Source: JBBDWJ01 sp040902925
GTDB lineage: Bacteria > Acidobacteriota > Terriglobia > Bryobacterales > UBA6623
Reading direction: 5' to 3'
NCBI GenBank assembly: GCA_040902925.1
Contig: JBBDWJ010000066.1
Span: 1-7,674 of the forward strand
Length of the DNA: 7,674 nucleotides
This document shows positions 7,024 to 7,674 of this stretch, piece by piece. The notes below the pieces were generated by a model. The model saw only the letters and a list, made by a program, of their open reading frames with translations. It was not told where the DNA came from and did not search any database. A program made the position numbers and the translations under genes. Numbering within the stretch: position 1 is the stretch's first letter; each line of letters begins with the position of its first letter.

Positions 7024-7067
7024 AAGGGTACTCCGGCCGCCGGCGGACGAAGCTTGGAGGATAACTT
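7024..7067 (+). promoter_or_regulatory. Conserved leader and ribosome-binding site of receptor 2
   Basis: GGAGG (7056-7060) ends 7 bases before GTG 7068, a strong ribosome-binding site that fixes the start. Bases 7024-7044 align without gaps with 2440-2460, and GGCCGCCGGC (7035-7044) is identical and also 33 bases before the GTG. CTCC (7031-7034) could pair with GGAG (7056-7059), a position equivalent to CTCT in the first leader. Confidence 0.7.
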
Positions 7068-7674
7068 GTGTCTGGCTTCTCAAACGGACACCAGGGGATT
7101 CGTCCGTCCTGGCTGCTCCTAACTTCCCTTTTGCTTCTCGTTCTGTGCGTGGATCAAAACTCCTACGCCCAGGTAACCACCGGATCGATCGTCGGATCGA
7201 TTGCCGATAATACCGGCGCAGTAATTCCCGGCGCCAGTGTGACCGCCCTCAATATTCAAACCGGCACCGAGGCCCGCACGACGACCAATGAGTCGGGGAC
7301 CTACGAGTTCCTGCTGTTGCGGCCCGGAACCCATGTGCTGAGCGTCGAATCCTCCGGATTCCAGCGCCTGGTCCGGGAGAACGTCGTCGTCCGCACGACC
7401 GAAGTGACGCGCGTCAATCTGACGCTCGAAGTCGGCATGGTTACCGAGACCGTAACGGTCACCGCCGAAACCCCTTTGTTACAGAGCGAGCAGGCAACTC
7501 TCGGCCACGTAGTCGAGGAGCGCACGATCACCTCGATTCCCCTGGCGACGCGCAATTTCACGCAGATCCTGGGCACGTCGCCGGGCGTGGTCGGCTCGAT
7601 CATGAACGCCGATCAACGAGGCACCGGCAGCGACAGCGTCAGCGTCAACGGCGCGCGCCGCGGCAGTAACAACC
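7068..7674 (+). CDS. TonB-dependent receptor paralogue, 5' part (continues beyond the window)
   Basis: The first 202 codons of a second Oar-like TonB-dependent receptor run off the window end without a stop. A signal peptide (1-34) has core WLLLTSLLLLVLC and probable cleavage at SYA|QV. Residues 35-202 contain the carboxypeptidase-regulatory-like domain (GSIADNTGAVIPGASVTA, TTNESGTYEFLLLRPGTHVL), a TonB-box-like ETVTVTAE and the start of the plug (VNGARRGSNN). Mature residues differ from the first receptor at only 9 of 168 positions, whereas the signal peptides are clearly diverged and differ by two codons in length. The start is set by GGAGG 7 bases upstream. The gene has its own strong promoter. 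Whether it is intact, and whether its barrel and hence substrate differ from those of the first copy, cannot be seen here. Confidence 0.93.
   Translation, partial: MSGFSNGHQGIRPSWLLLTSLLLLVLCVDQNSYAQVTTGSIVGSIADNTGAVIPGASVTALNIQTGTEARTTTNESGTYEFLLLRPGTHVLSVESSGFQRLVRENVVVRTTEVTRVNLTLEVGMVTETVTVTAETPLLQSEQATLGHVVEERTITSIPLATRNFTQILGTSPGVVGSIMNADQRGTGSDSVSVNGARRGSNN
7170..7674 (+). repeat. Duplicated receptor segment, copy 2 (paired with 2592-3096)
   Basis: This is the gapless counterpart of 2592-3096, truncated by the window end. Silent differences are dense up to about 7619, then absent in 7620-7674. Confidence 0.9.

Noticed and set aside
6550..7083. Minus-strand open frame of 177 codons across the region after the VOC gene
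   Set aside because: It overlaps the VOC gene end, the near-consensus promoter and the start of the second receptor, and it shows no domain or ribosome-binding site.
7301..7603. Minus-strand open frame resembling one at 2723-3187, apparently conserved between the two receptor copies
   Set aside because: The similarity follows from the conserved sense protein: the differences fall mostly at third positions of the receptor codons, as expected if only the + strand is under selection.

Overview
The window is high-GC bacterial DNA that most resembles an Acidobacteriota genome of the Solibacter/Bryobacter kind. Two hallmarks support this: a serine/threonine kinase with the N-terminus V-IGATISHYRIVEKLGEGGMG, and large Oar-like TonB-dependent receptors that carry a carboxypeptidase-regulatory-like domain and have no SusD partner. 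Several genes use GTG starts. The taxon is an inference from gene families, not from a marker gene.

Layout, all genes on the + strand. (1) Bases 1-279 hold no gene; they contain regularly spaced A-tracts and a possible weak promoter. (2) Bases 280-2268 encode a membrane-anchored Ser/Thr kinase with a long Pro/Ala linker, one membrane segment and a C-terminal FGE/sulfatase-modifying-factor domain. That domain lacks the redox cysteines of true formylglycine-generating enzymes. (3) Bases 2269-2483 are intergenic and hold a good sigma70-type promoter with an AT-rich palindrome in its spacer. (4) Bases 2484-5828 encode a complete 1114-residue TonB-dependent receptor, followed by a very strong rho-independent terminator at 5853-5897. 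(5) Bases 6157-6630 encode a small VOC/PhnB-like protein with a good Shine-Dalgarno sequence. (6) Bases 6631-7067 are mostly non-coding and end in a near-consensus promoter (TTGACA-17-TAAAAT). (7) From 7068 to the window end is the start of a second TonB-dependent receptor, which continues beyond the window. It is a close paralogue of the first.

The two receptors align without gaps from the mature N-terminus to the window end. By hand count they are about 95% identical in protein and about 84% in DNA over the first 450 bases, after which the last 55 bases are identical. Their leaders also align without gaps, while the signal peptides have diverged. This is a tandem outer-membrane receptor array, each copy with its own promoter, probably for uptake of large or oligomeric substrates. 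A kinase with a likely sensory ectodomain sits next to it. A functional link between kinase and receptors is suggested only by adjacency; the receptor has its own promoter. I see no clear evidence of a wholly new system. The most unusual items are the kinase with a cysteine-less FGE ectodomain and the abrupt change of identity between the two receptor copies.
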